Assembly: GCF_000430645.1 (NCBI RefSeq)
Contig: NZ_KE387186.1
Location: forward strand, 340,646 to 404,645
Length of the DNA stretch: 64,000 nt
Reading direction: 5' to 3'
Source of the DNA: Aquimarina latercula DSM 2041
Lineage (GTDB): Bacteria > Bacteroidota > Bacteroidia > Flavobacteriales > Flavobacteriaceae
Of the stretch, positions 44,720-52,670 are shown in pieces. The position numbers and the translations under genes are program-made. The notes beneath the pieces were generated by a model that worked only from the letters and a program-made list of their open reading frames with translations, searched no databases and was not told the DNA's origin. Each line of letters starts with the position of its first letter. Positions within the stretch are counted from its first letter, which is position 1.

Positions 44720-44935
44720 ATGGGTAAAAACAAAAATAATAGAGACAATATTTTAAAAAGACTTGGGAATCGTTATTCCTTAAGTGATAAGTCTTTAAAT
44801 AACTTTACTCTACCTTTCAATGAATACCAAAAATTGGAGGGGAAAATCAAAGACGAAATAATAGATGAGTTAATTATTATAGATAGTAAAGAGTCTAAAA
44901 GTGATTTTTTAAAAAGCATTAAAAAAATGTTTTAA
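44720..44935 (+). CDS. Hypothetical small protein
   Basis: A 71-residue, strongly charged protein from the ATG at 44720 (MGKNKNNRDNILKRLGNRYS). No signal or membrane segment. Not recognised. It is convergent with the repressor gene. AT-rich like its neighbours. Confidence 0.5.
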   Translation: MGKNKNNRDNILKRLGNRYSLSDKSLNNFTLPFNEYQKLEGKIKDEIIDELIIIDSKESKSDFLKSIKKMF

Positions 44936-44949
44936 TTCACATAAAGAAT

Positions 44950-45402
44950 CTACTTACTTTTACTATTTATCTTATCAATCAGTAAGTTTATAGCAATATC
45001 CTTCGCGCGATTACTAATGAACTCTTTATATTCAGTATACTCTCCAAATTCGTCTTCGTTATCTTTAATATAATTTATTATAACACTTTTAGGAATTTGA
45101 TCTAGTAATTTGCTATCAGAAATAGGAGACTTTAAAGACGTTGTCTTTTCTAATTTTTGCGTAAGATTGATAATATTTTTCTCCTCTTCACTTAGCCCTC
45201 CAAATAATAAAGATTCTAACTCAGGAAAAACACTTAAAAGCTTTTGTAGTTTACTTGATGTCGGCTGAGACTTACCCTGCCTATATCTATTTATAGTAGG
45301 CTCTGAAAGTCCCGTTAATTTGGAAACTCTATAAGAAGTCAAACCCTTATTTGTAAAAAATCGGTCTAGCTTTTTATTTATGTCTACAAAAGTTATACTC
45401 AT
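44950..45402 (-). CDS. Prophage repressor (XRE/CI-like)
   Basis: A 150-residue protein. The N-terminal helix-turn-helix is at about 15-50 (LTSYRVSKLTGLSEPTINRY, QGKSQPTSSKLQKLLSVFPE). The rest is a helical region with no LexA-like Ser/Lys protease motif, so induction is probably not by RecA-driven self-cleavage. Divergent from the Cro/Ner-like gene across the operator region 45403-45488. It probably keeps the prophage silent. Confidence 0.75.
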   Translation of the reverse strand: MSITFVDINKKLDRFFTNKGLTSYRVSKLTGLSEPTINRYRQGKSQPTSSKLQKLLSVFPELESLLFGGLSEEEKNIINLTQKLEKTTSLKSPISDSKLLDQIPKSVIINYIKDNEDEFGEYTEYKEFISNRAKDIAINLLIDKINSKSK

Positions 45403-45416
45403 TATTATTTCTTATC

Positions 45417-45424
45417 CAAATATA
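45417..45424 (-). promoter_or_regulatory. -7 box of the repressor gene
   Basis: CAAATATA on the plus strand is TATATTTG on the minus strand, a TAnnTTTG match 15 bases before the repressor start codon. The motif ACTAACA (45424-45430) overlaps its edge and also occurs as a palindrome upstream of the transposase. Confidence 0.5.
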
Positions 45425-45437
45425 CTAACATTTATTT

Positions 45438-45466
45438 TTGTACATTCAAAATTGTTTGTATATTTG
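45438..45466 (+). promoter_or_regulatory. Promoter of the Cro/Ner-like gene
   Basis: TTG (45438-45440), 18-base spacer, TATATTTG (45459-45466). The start point would fall at about 45471-45473, directly before the ATG at 45474, so the message may be leaderless or nearly so. Confidence 0.6.
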
Positions 45467-45488
45467 TATCTATATGAATACAAATATA
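45459..45488. promoter_or_regulatory. Operator: 11-bp inverted repeat over promoter and start codon
   Basis: TATATTTGTAT (45459-45469), spacer CTATATGA, ATACAAATATA (45478-45488): exact inverted repeat. It covers the -7 box, the probable start point and the start codon of the Cro-like gene, as expected for a repressor or Cro operator. Confidence 0.6.
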
Positions 45489-45695
45489 TCAAAAAAAACG
45501 AATCTAAATAGTGATGATCTTAATAAAGTGATCGCTAACCGATATTTTGTTAAACCTCAGGCTTTAGCATCTAAGAACAATTGTTCCGTAGACTACGTAA
45601 ACAAAGTATTGTCGGGCAAAAGATCGGCAAACAGTAAGCTTGCAATTGATATAGTGTTGGACGCAATTAAAATTTTGAGAGCTTTAGGAATATAA
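45474..45695 (+). CDS. Cro/Ner-like DNA-binding protein
   Basis: A 73-residue protein from the ATG at 45474. Helix-turn-helix-like segment at about 22-56 (VKPQALASKNNCSVDYVNKV, LSGKRSANSKLAIDIVLDAI). Size and position right after the divergent repressor match Mu Ner. Likely turns down the early genes. An in-frame upstream start at 45438 lies before the promoter's -7 box. Confidence 0.65.
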   Translation: MNTNISKKTNLNSDDLNKVIANRYFVKPQALASKNNCSVDYVNKVLSGKRSANSKLAIDIVLDAIKILRALGI

Positions 45696-45712
45696 ATTTT
45701 TTTACCCTTAAT

Positions 45713-45730
45713 ACTAACAAAAATGTTAGT
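45713..45730. promoter_or_regulatory. Palindrome ACTAACA-N4-TGTTAGT before the transposase
   Basis: A perfect 7-bp inverted repeat 8 bases upstream of the transposase ATG. Its half-site ACTAACA also lies at 45424-45430 beside the repressor's -7 box, which suggests one protein binds both places. Confidence 0.5.
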
Positions 45731-45738
45731 AATATATT

Positions 45739-47811
45739 ATGAAATTTAAGCAAGGTGACATATTAACAAGAAATAAAACAATTTGGCTAAACAGTGAATT
45801 TGTTGCCAATGTATGCGACTTTACAGAGAACATGCAGGCTGTTTTAAGAAACCGTTACAAGCGCGATGTCACTCCTTGTCACCGTCATCATAATGTTTTA
45901 CCGGATACGGGTAAAAGTTGGAGATGGGCGAAGATCAATAATAAAATATACTACGCGCTAAGCAACATTCCGAACAGAAAGCCTATGTACTACCGTGATA
46001 TGTTTGGGGATGCAGAAACCTTAGTAGAAAACTATAATCAAGCACTTAAAAACAGGGCAAAGAGCCTTTTAGAATCAGAATTTAGTGCCTTTATACAACA
46101 AAATTACAAATATCATTTATCCCAATACCCGAACTGTAATGCTTTACAACGCCCTGCATTAGCCAAGGCGTGTGCAGTGTTGCAATTTACTGCGGATTAT
46201 ATAGTGCGAAATGAGATTGCGGATAATAAAATAAATAAGTTAATCAAGGAAATATGCGCCCTTATTAAAGAAAAAGATATGCGCTATTTACCTACGAATT
46301 ATCGACGTTTCAGAGAGAAATTTGACCAGTATGCCAGTGGTTCAGAGTTAAGTGATATTATCGTACTACCCCGTAAAGATAACAAAAACGCCTTGGTATT
46401 TGATGATCCAGAACTACGGGCAGCAGCTCTGAAGCTTCGCAGCTACGGACAGAACTACACTAACGAATATATCATTCGCAAGGTTCAGGACTTATGCCGT
46501 ATTAAAGGGCGTCGGGTTCCTAACCGTCGTTGGTTCGGACAGAATGTGTTCGAACTTAATGAAACGAAGTTTTTAACCGATCATTTGCGATATGGTGAAG
46601 GAAGCTCCAAAGCGTTTAGCAATACGGGATATATTCCGTTAGAGCGTGCACTGTATAGTGGTGATTGTTGGGAGGTTGATGCTACGCGTGTTAACCTTAT
46701 TGAACACAAGAAAGAGGACGGAAAGAGCGGGCACTTAAATATTGTTGCCGTTAGAGACGTCCACAGCGGTGATATTCTTGGGTATGCCCTGGATTATAGC
46801 GAAAACCGATTTGTGTACGCAAATGCCCTTAAAATGGCAGTTGAGAACGCGGGATACCTACCCTATGAACTGATTGTGGATAGATTCCCAGGTCACAACA
46901 CTAAGGAGATGGTATCTCTGTTCGATTCCCTTAAAAAATTAGGTACTAAGGTTAACATTACCTCCAATGCAAACGGTAAGGCGGGTGTAGAGCGTGGATT
47001 TAGCACGCTACAAACGGTATTTATGCAAGACTCCCTATACTATTACGGTGAGGGTATTAAGTCTCGTAATTCCTATGCACACCGCAGCCCAGAATATTTA
47101 AAAGAAGTAAGAAAACAGGCAAAGCAAGAGAAATTCGATTTAACGGCTAGTTATAACGAATCTATTGCGATTGTCGAAGCGTACAGAAGTACCCCATTGT
47201 CATATTACTCACGTAAGCACGATAAGGTAGATCGTTCTCCTGCGCAAATCCACCAGGAGAGCGAGAAACCTAATGTACGTAAGGTTTCGGGTGCTCAAAT
47301 CTCCATGTTATTTGGATTAAAGAAAAAGGCAACTATCAAGCACGACGGTATGATCCGCACAGAAATTCACAAAGTGGATTATGTGTACCAGATTTCCGAC
47401 TATGAGCTTATGAAGAAACACAAAAGCGTGATTTTGTCCTACGATTTGGAGGACCTATCTACGGTGCATGTGTTCAGAGAAAACGACGGTATGTTAATTC
47501 ATGTAACTGCTGCTAAGCTCTTTAACAAGCCTACAAAATACGGTCCAGATGCTGAGTGGAACCGCATTACTACAGAGCGACACCGTCTGCAACAAATCAA
47601 GGAGCGTAAATCCGAGGATTTAGAACTACAAACGGCGGTATTTAGTGAGGTTGATTTCATGATGGGCAGATTTACCAGCAAAACCAAAAACGAAACAGAG
47701 CGCATTCTAAGCGATACGCGCTACGAACAAAAACGAACCGCGAACAGTGATATACAGACTGGTAACGCTTCCGATATTGATTTAGATGACTTTATCACCA
47801 GTCAAATGTAA
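45739..47811 (+). CDS. Mu-like transposase (MuA-type, DDE)
   Basis: A 690-residue transposase that cuts and joins the prophage ends during replicative transposition. An N-terminal DNA-binding part comes before a retroviral-integrase-type core. The catalytic residues appear to be Asp314 (CWEVDATRVN), Asp381 (LIVDRFPGHN) and Glu418 (KAGVERGFSTLQ), with 36 residues between the last two, close to D-D35-E. A Mu-type C-terminal region follows. The gene is more GC-rich than the repressor region before it. Followed after 15 bases by the MuB-like ATPase. Confidence 0.88.
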   Translation: MKFKQGDILTRNKTIWLNSEFVANVCDFTENMQAVLRNRYKRDVTPCHRHHNVLPDTGKSWRWAKINNKIYYALSNIPNRKPMYYRDMFGDAETLVENYNQALKNRAKSLLESEFSAFIQQNYKYHLSQYPNCNALQRPALAKACAVLQFTADYIVRNEIADNKINKLIKEICALIKEKDMRYLPTNYRRFREKFDQYASGSELSDIIVLPRKDNKNALVFDDPELRAAALKLRSYGQNYTNEYIIRKVQDLCRIKGRRVPNRRWFGQNVFELNETKFLTDHLRYGEGSSKAFSNTGYIPLERALYSGDCWEVDATRVNLIEHKKEDGKSGHLNIVAVRDVHSGDILGYALDYSENRFVYANALKMAVENAGYLPYELIVDRFPGHNTKEMVSLFDSLKKLGTKVNITSNANGKAGVERGFSTLQTVFMQDSLYYYGEGIKSRNSYAHRSPEYLKEVRKQAKQEKFDLTASYNESIAIVEAYRSTPLSYYSRKHDKVDRSPAQIHQESEKPNVRKVSGAQISMLFGLKKKATIKHDGMIRTEIHKVDYVYQISDYELMKKHKSVILSYDLEDLSTVHVFRENDGMLIHVTAAKLFNKPTKYGPDAEWNRITTERHRLQQIKERKSEDLELQTAVFSEVDFMMGRFTSKTKNETERILSDTRYEQKRTANSDIQTGNASDIDLDDFITSQM

Positions 47812-47826
47812 CCCTTAAAAGTTTAG

Positions 47827-48738
47827 ATGATGACAGACGTTCAAAAAACCGAGATAGTAAAGACGATTAACGCTGCTATTACTCGTTTTGGCAGTGCCAA
47901 TAAATTCGCAATTAACTGCGGAGTGAGTGCTGCTACCTTATCCCAGATGCGAAATTGCGAATGGGAAAATATAAGTGTTGGAATGTGGCAAAAAGTAGCA
48001 GCAAAAAGCGGGTATAGCTACAGCACCTGGAATATTGCAGAAACTACCAACTATAAACTGGTGCAAAAAGTACTCAATGAAGCAAAAGAAGAGTGTTTGT
48101 TTGTCCCTATTTCTTACCCGGCTGGTTCTGGTAAGTCCGCAGGATTAAAAGCGTGGATTCGTAATAATCCGAGTTTCAACTTTTATGTAGAATGCAAAGA
48201 ATGGGGAAAGCGTGATTTTCTTAAGAACCTAATTACTCAATTAGGAATGGAACTACCAAGAACCTATGCCACTTTGGATATGTTGACCAATATTGTGATC
48301 AATTTTTTTATTGAAAGAAGAGACTATAAGCCCACTCTTATTTTAGATCAAGCAAATAGTTTAAGCCCTACAGCATTAAAGGTGATAATACATATTTTCA
48401 ATGCCTTAGAGGACGAGATGTCGCTTATTATCTGCGGTACGGAGAACCTTAAAAAGACGATTGACGCAGGCGTAAAATATAATAAAGACGGTTACGACGA
48501 GATTTCAAGCCGTTTTGGTCGCAAATTCATTCAATTATTAGGAGCACACAAAAAAGATGTTGCGCTGATCTGCGAAGCCAACGGAGTATTCGATAAGAAA
48601 TTACACACAGCCATTTTCAACGAATGCGAACCAAAACAAAAAAAGATAGGTACGCAATTCATTCCGGTTGTAGAAGATATGCGAAGGCTCAAACGCATCA
48701 TTAAAAGAGAGCAAATAAAATCCAAAGATATCGTATGA
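47827..48738 (+). CDS. MuB-like AAA ATPase (transposition target protein)
   Basis: A 303-residue ATPase. An N-terminal helix-turn-helix (residues about 10-55, FAINCGVSAATLSQM) is followed by Walker A at Pro98-Ser104 (SYPAGSGKSAGL) and Walker B TLILDQANSL. As with Mu B, it probably binds DNA, selects target sites and stimulates the transposase. There is a second ATG at 47830. Its stop overlaps the start of the next gene (ATGA). Confidence 0.88.
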   Translation: MMTDVQKTEIVKTINAAITRFGSANKFAINCGVSAATLSQMRNCEWENISVGMWQKVAAKSGYSYSTWNIAETTNYKLVQKVLNEAKEECLFVPISYPAGSGKSAGLKAWIRNNPSFNFYVECKEWGKRDFLKNLITQLGMELPRTYATLDMLTNIVINFFIERRDYKPTLILDQANSLSPTALKVIIHIFNALEDEMSLIICGTENLKKTIDAGVKYNKDGYDEISSRFGRKFIQLLGAHKKDVALICEANGVFDKKLHTAIFNECEPKQKKIGTQFIPVVEDMRRLKRIIKREQIKSKDIV

Positions 48739-49433
48739 AAGATGTAAACGAAATCGAGGTACACGACCCTACAGTTGTACCTCCTGCGGTTGGTGTGCTT
48801 GATTTGGGGAATGTATCTGCAAGTCAGTTGCGGGAAGCCTTGGAAAAGGCAGAAACCAAAGAAAAGGCTGCACAACAGCGCAAGCGTAAGGCGTATGAAG
48901 AAAAACGCCATGAAAAAGTGATCACCCTTATTAAGGAAGCTCAGGAACTACAAGAAGTTTTAAAGCAGTTTAAGGAAAAAGTACAGTTAGAAATGGACTC
49001 ACAGGCTACCGATCTTGCCGAATATGGTGGTATTAGAAGCAATAGCAAAGGTGGTTTTCAGATCAAAAGTAAGGACGATCTCTATCGTATCAGACGTACT
49101 CGCGATACCCAACCTACATGGGATGAGCGTAGCAATAAGGCGGTAGAGTTGTTAAAAGATTTCTTACATGATACGGTTAAAAAGCGTGCTGAAAAGGAAT
49201 TTAACGTGATGATGGCATTTCTAGAGAAGAACCAAGCAGGTGATCTGGAGTATCAGAAGGTCATGACCCTATTAAGTTGTGAAGATAATTACAACGATCC
49301 ACGTTGGAAGGAAGGCTTACGCTTGCTTAAAGAGAGTTATCAGGTAGTACTTCGCGGATTTGGCTATTATTTTGATCAGAAGAACAGCGAAGGGAAATGG
49401 GAGAGCATTTTGTTAAACTTTTCAAGCATATAA
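48735..49433 (+). CDS. DUF3164 family protein
   Basis: A 232-residue protein of a family found in transposable phages next to the B gene. The central coiled region (EKAAQQRKRKAYEEKRHEKV) precedes YGGIRSNSKGGFQIKSKDDL, a family signature. Function is not established; a DNA-related role in replication is often assumed. It overlaps the ATPase stop by 4 bases. Confidence 0.8.
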   Translation: MKDVNEIEVHDPTVVPPAVGVLDLGNVSASQLREALEKAETKEKAAQQRKRKAYEEKRHEKVITLIKEAQELQEVLKQFKEKVQLEMDSQATDLAEYGGIRSNSKGGFQIKSKDDLYRIRRTRDTQPTWDERSNKAVELLKDFLHDTVKKRAEKEFNVMMAFLEKNQAGDLEYQKVMTLLSCEDNYNDPRWKEGLRLLKESYQVVLRGFGYYFDQKNSEGKWESILLNFSSI

Positions 49434-49434
49434 T

Positions 49435-49803
49435 ATGGGGAGTATACTAGATAATGCCTGTCGATTGAATAAGCTTGTAGTAAATGCAGGTCTTCGCCCA
49501 GCCAATGGAAACGCAGCAAGTAGTTACTTACTATACAAGCAGATAGAACGAAATCTAACACAATGGGTAACCGATTTTGTGGAGAGCCTGGACCCTATCC
49601 ACGGAAACACTACCAAAAAAGGATTTATAGAGGTCCAGCGATATGCCGATGTAACACTTCATAAATGTTTGGTAAAACTAGACGCTATTACAGACATGCA
49701 CAGACTACGAAAATACAGCCAGTACGAGTCTATGAATGCGCTTATTTATGAACTCACAGGCAGAAACATGCAAATCAAATTTAAAAACCCACTAAAGGAT
49801 TAA
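49435..49803 (+). CDS. Hypothetical phage early protein (122 aa)
   Basis: A 122-residue soluble protein with no signal or membrane segment. Segments such as LLYKQIERNLTQWVTDFVES suggest helices. Starts 2 bases after DUF3164, so it belongs to the same early operon. Not recognised. Confidence 0.6.
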   Translation: MGSILDNACRLNKLVVNAGLRPANGNAASSYLLYKQIERNLTQWVTDFVESLDPIHGNTTKKGFIEVQRYADVTLHKCLVKLDAITDMHRLRKYSQYESMNALIYELTGRNMQIKFKNPLKD

Positions 49804-49805
49804 TT

Positions 49806-50009
49806 ATGGATGATACAAGTGAAATGAAAGTAAAATTTACATTAACAGGTATTAACGAACTAAAACAGGATTGTTCCCGTGCCATAGATAAAATAAAGAA
49901 AAATCTAGAACTCGACCCACTTATGCAAGAGCGTATGATCCAATTCTATGGTAGTACGATCTACTACCTGTCCATTCTGGAAGAATTACAAAAAACTGAA
50001 ACACCATAA
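49806..50009 (+). CDS. Hypothetical phage early protein (67 aa)
   Basis: A 67-residue charged helical protein (ELKQDCSRAIDKIKKNLELD). Packed between its neighbours with gaps of 2 and 1 bases. No domain recognised. Confidence 0.55.
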   Translation: MDDTSEMKVKFTLTGINELKQDCSRAIDKIKKNLELDPLMQERMIQFYGSTIYYLSILEELQKTETP

Positions 50010-50010
50010 T

Positions 50011-50223
50011 ATGAGAGCGGTACACTTTATTTTAAGAATTACGGGCTATCTATTATTGTCTCCATGGTTTGTTATAAAGGTTATAGCCTTTGTAGTTTTT
50101 GTGGTTTCTCTTGCTGTTCTGGGATTGCTTTTTGTAATGGTCACTTTTGATTTAGAGAGCATTCAAAGACTGTATAAACTGTATTTAAAAAAGGAGTTTA
50201 AAACGCTGGTTGATGGATTTTAA
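50011..50223 (+). CDS. Small membrane protein
   Basis: A 70-residue protein from the ATG at 50011. One long or two short membrane segments (about 5-48: LSPWFVIKVIAFVVFVVSLA) and a basic C-terminal tail. Holin-like in size but it sits among early genes, so a lysis role is only a guess. The next gene starts inside it. Confidence 0.55.
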   Translation: MRAVHFILRITGYLLLSPWFVIKVIAFVVFVVSLAVLGLLFVMVTFDLESIQRLYKLYLKKEFKTLVDGF

Positions 50224-50404
50224 GCAAGCTAACAAGCGGAAAAACCGACGCTATTATTTGCACCGATGCATTAAAAAACAAGGAATTCGCTACAGTGCTC
50301 CGTTAAAAACGATCTATTGCGAGTGGGACAAGCCCTTAGCAAACAACTATGTAACCGAATTAGAGCAATCATTCGGTTACAGTATTCAAACAGAATTATA
50401 CTAA
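50213..50404 (+). CDS. Hypothetical basic protein (63 aa)
   Basis: Starts at the ATG at 50213 (MDFKQANKRKNRRYYLHRCI), overlapping the previous gene by 11 bases. Very basic N-terminal half, two cysteines. May bind nucleic acid. Not recognised. Confidence 0.5.
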   Translation: MDFKQANKRKNRRYYLHRCIKKQGIRYSAPLKTIYCEWDKPLANNYVTELEQSFGYSIQTELY

Positions 50405-50667
50405 TATCCTTACCCCGGTGGTTGGCGGGCATTCCATTTCGAGGATGGAAAGGAAACGAAAACATATTTTGAGTGAACTGGGACTGAAGTTCCTATGCTG
50501 AACTGTTCGGGGTTTTGAAGAATGCCCTCGTTAAATCATACGGTGAATGTGGTGTTTATCAGTTAAAGCCGCAGCCAATGCGAGTAGTTTAGTCGTTACG
50601 CATGTGTTCACTCTCATTAAACCAAGGCTTTAAGGGGTTAGAGCCTTGGTTTTTAAAGCTTTTGATT
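50405..50667 (+). ncRNA. Candidate structured RNA in the phage early region
   Basis: A 263-base gap in an otherwise tightly packed operon. GGGCATTC (50427-50434) can pair with GAATGCCC (50520-50527), closing a domain of about 100 bases. Inside are TTCCAT/ATGGAA (50432-50450) and GAACT/AGTTC hairpins. The gap ends in a terminator-like hairpin at 50619-50652. The only ORFs are under 20 codons. No match to a named RNA class is apparent to me. A control element for the downstream gene is also possible. Confidence 0.45.
50619..50654 (+). terminator. Terminator-like hairpin before the 50668 gene
   Basis: AAACCAAGGCT (50619-50629) pairs perfectly with AGCCTTGGTTT (50642-50652), 12-base loop, then TT. 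Fits an intrinsic terminator or attenuator 14 bases before the next start codon. Confidence 0.65.
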
Positions 50668-50970
50668 ATGAAAAGAATTGCAAAACAAGACACGGAACTA
50701 CTATTGGCAAAGAAAAAACTGCGTAGTCAGGTCCTCACCATTGCCACCAGAACCGGAATACATGATACCAATGACTGGGAGAAGTTTAACAGGTTTATGC
50801 TTCACAATACCATTTACAAAAAGTCACTAAACCTGTACACTTTAGAGGAATTGGAGGAACTGGTGAAACAATTCCGTGCCTTGGAGTTCAATTATAACAA
50901 TTCTGCAAATAAAGTAGGCACTAAGGCGTGGGCACATAAAAGGAACTTGCCAAACCTATCTAATAACTAG
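50668..50970 (+). CDS. Hypothetical phage protein (100 aa)
   Basis: From the ATG at 50668 (MKRIAKQDTELLLAKKKLRS). Charged and helical; FMLHNTIYKKSLNLYTLEEL suggests a helical bundle. An in-frame start at 50602 would sit within the terminator hairpin and is rejected. Not recognised. Confidence 0.6.
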   Translation: MKRIAKQDTELLLAKKKLRSQVLTIATRTGIHDTNDWEKFNRFMLHNTIYKKSLNLYTLEELEELVKQFRALEFNYNNSANKVGTKAWAHKRNLPNLSNN

Positions 50971-50978
50971 TAGTATAC

Positions 50979-51206
50979 ATGGCTTACAATAGAAAAAATT
51001 ACTATCGCCGAATTATAGAAATTCAGGAACTCACCAAGGAGTATCAACAAATTGGGTTGAGCAATACTCAAATATATGAGTTGCATGTAAAGGCGCAGTA
51101 TTTCATTAGTAAGCGCACCTTTGATGAGTATTTGGGCATCCCTGCAAAGCGAGAATTAAAAAAGCTATTGGATATAGACGCATCCCAAACAAGGCTATTT
51201 GAATGA
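50979..51206 (+). CDS. Hypothetical phage protein (75 aa)
   Basis: A 75-residue basic protein (MAYNRKNYYRRIIEIQELTK) with a possible HTH-like segment (GLSNTQIYELHVKAQYFISK). The stop overlaps the next start (ATGA). Resembles small DNA-binding-type proteins of Bacteroidota Mu-like phages, but function is not known. Confidence 0.6.
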   Translation: MAYNRKNYYRRIIEIQELTKEYQQIGLSNTQIYELHVKAQYFISKRTFDEYLGIPAKRELKKLLDIDASQTRLFE

Positions 51207-51358
51207 GAACATATAAGATATATACAGATAATGAGTCCCATTACGGGCTTACCTATGATCAAATGCGCTTAAAGGAATGTTTCTACCGCGCTTTACGCCA
51301 AGATTATACTATTGTATATCCAGATAACATCACTATAACAGTAAAAATCAACAGCTAA
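51203..51358 (+). CDS. Hypothetical phage protein (51 aa)
   Basis: A 51-codon gene fitted exactly between its neighbours: its ATG overlaps the upstream stop (ATGA at 51203-51206), and its stop TAA (51356-51358) directly precedes the next ATG. The product starts MRTYKIYTDNESHYGLTYDQ and has a compact beta-like pattern. Gene packing is the main evidence. Confidence 0.6.
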   Translation: MRTYKIYTDNESHYGLTYDQMRLKECFYRALRQDYTIVYPDNITITVKINS

Positions 51359-51913
51359 ATGACCACCCATTATCAGGCACATATCGTAGTGATCGGAACG
51401 GTTGTAAAATTGACCTATCAAAACGGCAATTTTAAGCGTTTTGAAGTGGTAAAAAAAGGAAAGTTAGCCCCTGTTCACCTGTTAAATATTGGTCGTATCA
51501 TTCCACTAACCGAAAAAGAGCTCACGCGCTTTGTATTGGAGAAAAAAGGCAAGGTAAACTATACCGTGATTGAAAAAAATGTCAGTATGTATGGTCAATA
51601 TACTGCGGTTTGGTTTGATTTTTACCGTGGTTTTATGGATGTAGAGCCAAATTTCACTAAGGTGGACGGAGCCAACCTGAAGCGAATCATGACCTACTTA
51701 GAAAAAATCAGTGTGAACCCGGAGCAAGCCTTGGAACTATGGAAGGCAATTCTTCATAACTGGGATCATATGGACGATTTCCACAAGCAAAATACAGATA
51801 TCAAATACATATACAGTCAAATTAATAAGATCGTGCAAAATGTCAAAAGAAATAATGAAACCTACGGGGGATATCACGACGATGAGTTACAATCAGTTGT
51901 TAACGGACTATAG
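51359..51913 (+). CDS. Hypothetical phage protein (184 aa)
   Basis: A 184-residue protein with a beta-rich first half (HIVVIGTVVKLTYQNGNFKR) and a helical second half. No domain recognised. The following gene starts 74 bases before its end. Confidence 0.6.
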   Translation: MTTHYQAHIVVIGTVVKLTYQNGNFKRFEVVKKGKLAPVHLLNIGRIIPLTEKELTRFVLEKKGKVNYTVIEKNVSMYGQYTAVWFDFYRGFMDVEPNFTKVDGANLKRIMTYLEKISVNPEQALELWKAILHNWDHMDDFHKQNTDIKYIYSQINKIVQNVKRNNETYGGYHDDELQSVVNGL

Positions 51914-52466
51914 TCCTACAAAATGCTTGGTATGGTATCGTAAAAAGCATACGGTAGCACTGGCAATGAACTCAGACGCTCCAAAATTGAGTGTTTTGTC
52001 CAAAAGATTTGGCGAGGGTCAGCTCATGGGCTATTTAAAACATTGGTTGTTGGATTTAAACGTGTCTCTACAGCTAAAATCAGGACTGAAAGCGAATCAA
52101 ATTGATCAGATTGCTTTTGCGATTATGGATACGTATCGCAGTTTAAATCTGGCAGAAATTAACCTGATTTTTAAGAATGCAAAATATGGGGAGTACGGGG
52201 ATATTTTACGTATTTCCATACCTACGGTAATGCGTTGGTTCAAGCAATACTACGAGGAACGATTAACGGCTGCGTATGAACAAAGTTATAGTCAGAGTGT
52301 ACAGCACAAAAGTGCTTTTGCCAGTGCTCCACGCTCGATGGAAACCAGAAAACAAGCTGGACGAGAGTTAAAAAAAGCCTTAGATTTTCAGCAGAAACAA
52401 CACGAATTACACGAAGCCCAGAAACGGGTGGACCAAGCAAAAGAGCAATTAAAATCAAAACCATAA
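51840..52466 (+). CDS. DUF6633-like phage protein
   Basis: A 208-residue protein. The central region INLIFKNAKYGEYGDILRIS and PTVMRWFKQYYEERL resemble a family often called DUF6633 in Bacteroidota phages (tentative). A C-terminal coiled coil (AGRELKKALDFQQKQHELHE). The start at 51840 overlaps the previous gene by 74 bases; MSYNQLLTDY at about 51882 is an alternative with less overlap. Confidence 0.6.
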   Translation: MSKEIMKPTGDITTMSYNQLLTDYSPTKCLVWYRKKHTVALAMNSDAPKLSVLSKRFGEGQLMGYLKHWLLDLNVSLQLKSGLKANQIDQIAFAIMDTYRSLNLAEINLIFKNAKYGEYGDILRISIPTVMRWFKQYYEERLTAAYEQSYSQSVQHKSAFASAPRSMETRKQAGRELKKALDFQQKQHELHEAQKRVDQAKEQLKSKP

Positions 52467-52470
52467 CACT

Positions 52471-52668
52471 ATGAATCAAGACAAGTTATTACCAGAGGTA
52501 ATTGCCTATGCCAAACAGCAGGGCTTTATACGATCCTCGATCCTGCAACTAAAATATAAACTAGGCTATAATCGGGCGTATAAATTGATGAAGCAGATGG
52601 AGGAAGCGGGCATATTTACCGATGAGAACCAGGGGGAGTATTGGATCGATAGAGTTGTAAAACTATAG
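52471..52668 (+). CDS. FtsK gamma-like winged-helix protein
   Basis: A 65-residue protein almost entirely made of a winged helix: RSSILQLKYKLGYNRAYKLM followed by KQMEEAGIFTDENQG. This matches the FtsK gamma domain signature (LQRRxxIGYNRAxRLIDxME), which recognises specific DNA. It stands alone without the FtsK motor. Possible phage DNA-binding regulator. Confidence 0.7.
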   Translation: MNQDKLLPEVIAYAKQQGFIRSSILQLKYKLGYNRAYKLMKQMEEAGIFTDENQGEYWIDRVVKL

Positions 52669-52670
52669 CT

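Noticed and set aside
50405..50667. The structured gap as a group II intron fragment or tmRNA.
   Set aside because: No domain V-like hairpin, no reverse transcriptase and no tRNA-like end was found.
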